DNA of 43,343 nucleotides from JBNKWA01 sp050299555 (GTDB lineage Bacteria; Pseudomonadota; Alphaproteobacteria; Rhodobacterales; Rhodobacteraceae). Positions 43,104 to 43,343 of the stretch are shown in pieces. A model generated the notes under the pieces. It ran no database searches. It saw nothing but the letters and a program-made list of their open reading frames with translations, and was not told the origin of the DNA. The stretch lies in NCBI GenBank assembly GCA_050299555.1, contig JBNKWA010000085.1, positions 1-43,343 of the forward strand. Direction: 5' to 3'. Each line of letters opens with the position of its first letter. Positions within the stretch are counted from its first letter, which is position 1. The position numbers and the translations under genes are program-made.

Positions 43104-43343
43104 ATGCGCCTGAAGGATTGCCACAACTTCCACGACTTCCGGCGGCTTGCCCGGCGTCGTCTTCCCGGGCCGATCTTCAACTACATCGACGGCGGTGCCG
43201 ACGACGAGGTGAGCCTGCGCGCCAACACCCGCGCCTTCGAGCGCTGCGATCTGTTGCCGTCGGTGCTGGCGGGCGTGTCCGAGGTGGACATGTCGGTGAC
43301 GGTGATGGGCCAGAAGCTGGACATGCCGGTCTACTGCTCGCCG
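43104..43343 (+). CDS. FMN-dependent alpha-hydroxy-acid dehydrogenase, N-terminal part (truncated by window edge)
   Basis: The 80 visible residues match those of the minus-strand gene at 1-240 except Arg17 for Met17. The NYIDGGADDE segment marks the LldD/glycolate oxidase family. AGGAGAG at 43091-43097 precedes the ATG. It is third in the TRAP operon, so the imported substrate is presumably a 2-hydroxy acid that this enzyme oxidises with FMN. The active-site residues lie beyond the window, so lactate, glycolate, mandelate or another acid remain possible. Confidence 0.87.
   Translation, partial: MRLKDCHNFHDFRRLARRRLPGPIFNYIDGGADDEVSLRANTRAFERCDLLPSVLAGVSEVDMSVTVMGQKLDMPVYCSP

Overview
The window is GC-rich, densely packed chromosomal DNA with the gene content of an alphaproteobacterium. 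The family mix suggests a Rhodobacterales- or Rhodospirillales-like, probably methylotrophic bacterium. This is an inference from protein families and operon layout; no rRNA, tRNA or other taxonomic marker is present.

Left end (1-1053): a partial FMN-dependent alpha-hydroxy-acid dehydrogenase gene on the minus strand, an apparent frameshifted relic of a TRAP transporter dctM gene just upstream of it, and about 600 bp of non-coding DNA carrying CGTCCCCA/TGGGGACG palindromic repeats. The first 240 bp of the window are almost the exact reverse complement of the last 240 bp, so the same gene start occurs at both ends in opposite orientation.

Region 1 (1054-11366, +): an uncharacterised catabolic operon. 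It holds a GbcA/GbcB-like Rieske demethylase pair, a flavin monooxygenase-like protein, a two-part CMD/alkylhydroperoxidase-like protein, an octopine-dehydrogenase-family enzyme and a complete polyamine-type ABC importer. It most likely imports and N-demethylates a quaternary or N-methylated compound whose identity the sequence does not give.

Region 2 (11402-17617): a LuxR-type response regulator with an unusual receiver domain, divergent from a serine-cycle operon: serine-glyoxylate aminotransferase, malate-CoA ligase beta and alpha, hydroxypyruvate reductase and malyl-CoA lyase. Together these assimilate C1 units delivered as serine and regenerate glyoxylate and acetyl-CoA.

Region 3 (17757-33843): a membrane-bound, periplasm-facing formate dehydrogenase operon on the minus strand (DUF3305, DUF3306, TorD-like chaperone, FdhX, FdhA, FdhB, cytochrome b subunit, a 41-aa membrane peptide), ending with its own two-component system. 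The NtrC-type regulator of that system lacks the sigma54-contacting GAFTGA loop. Divergent to it are a large polyferredoxin, a cytochrome c with an apparent metal-oxyanion-binding-like N-terminal domain, and an accessory operon (DUF6494, Mrp/ApbC, biotin/lipoate ligase-like DUF4444, DUF6505). Formaldehyde or formate from region 1 could be assimilated by region 2 or oxidised by region 3, giving the three blocks a shared C1 theme.

Region 4 (33975-38647, +): a TauE/SafE permease followed by a tetronate (threonate/erythronate) operon, ltnD-otnK-otnC-otnI. Small ORFs with ATGA overlaps lie at two of its junctions.

Region 5 (38720-43343): a FadR-type GntR regulator divergent from a TRAP transporter (DctP, fused DctQM) and the second alpha-hydroxy-acid dehydrogenase gene, with clear operator-like sites in the shared intergenic region. 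I saw no transposase, integrase, CRISPR array, tRNA or rRNA.
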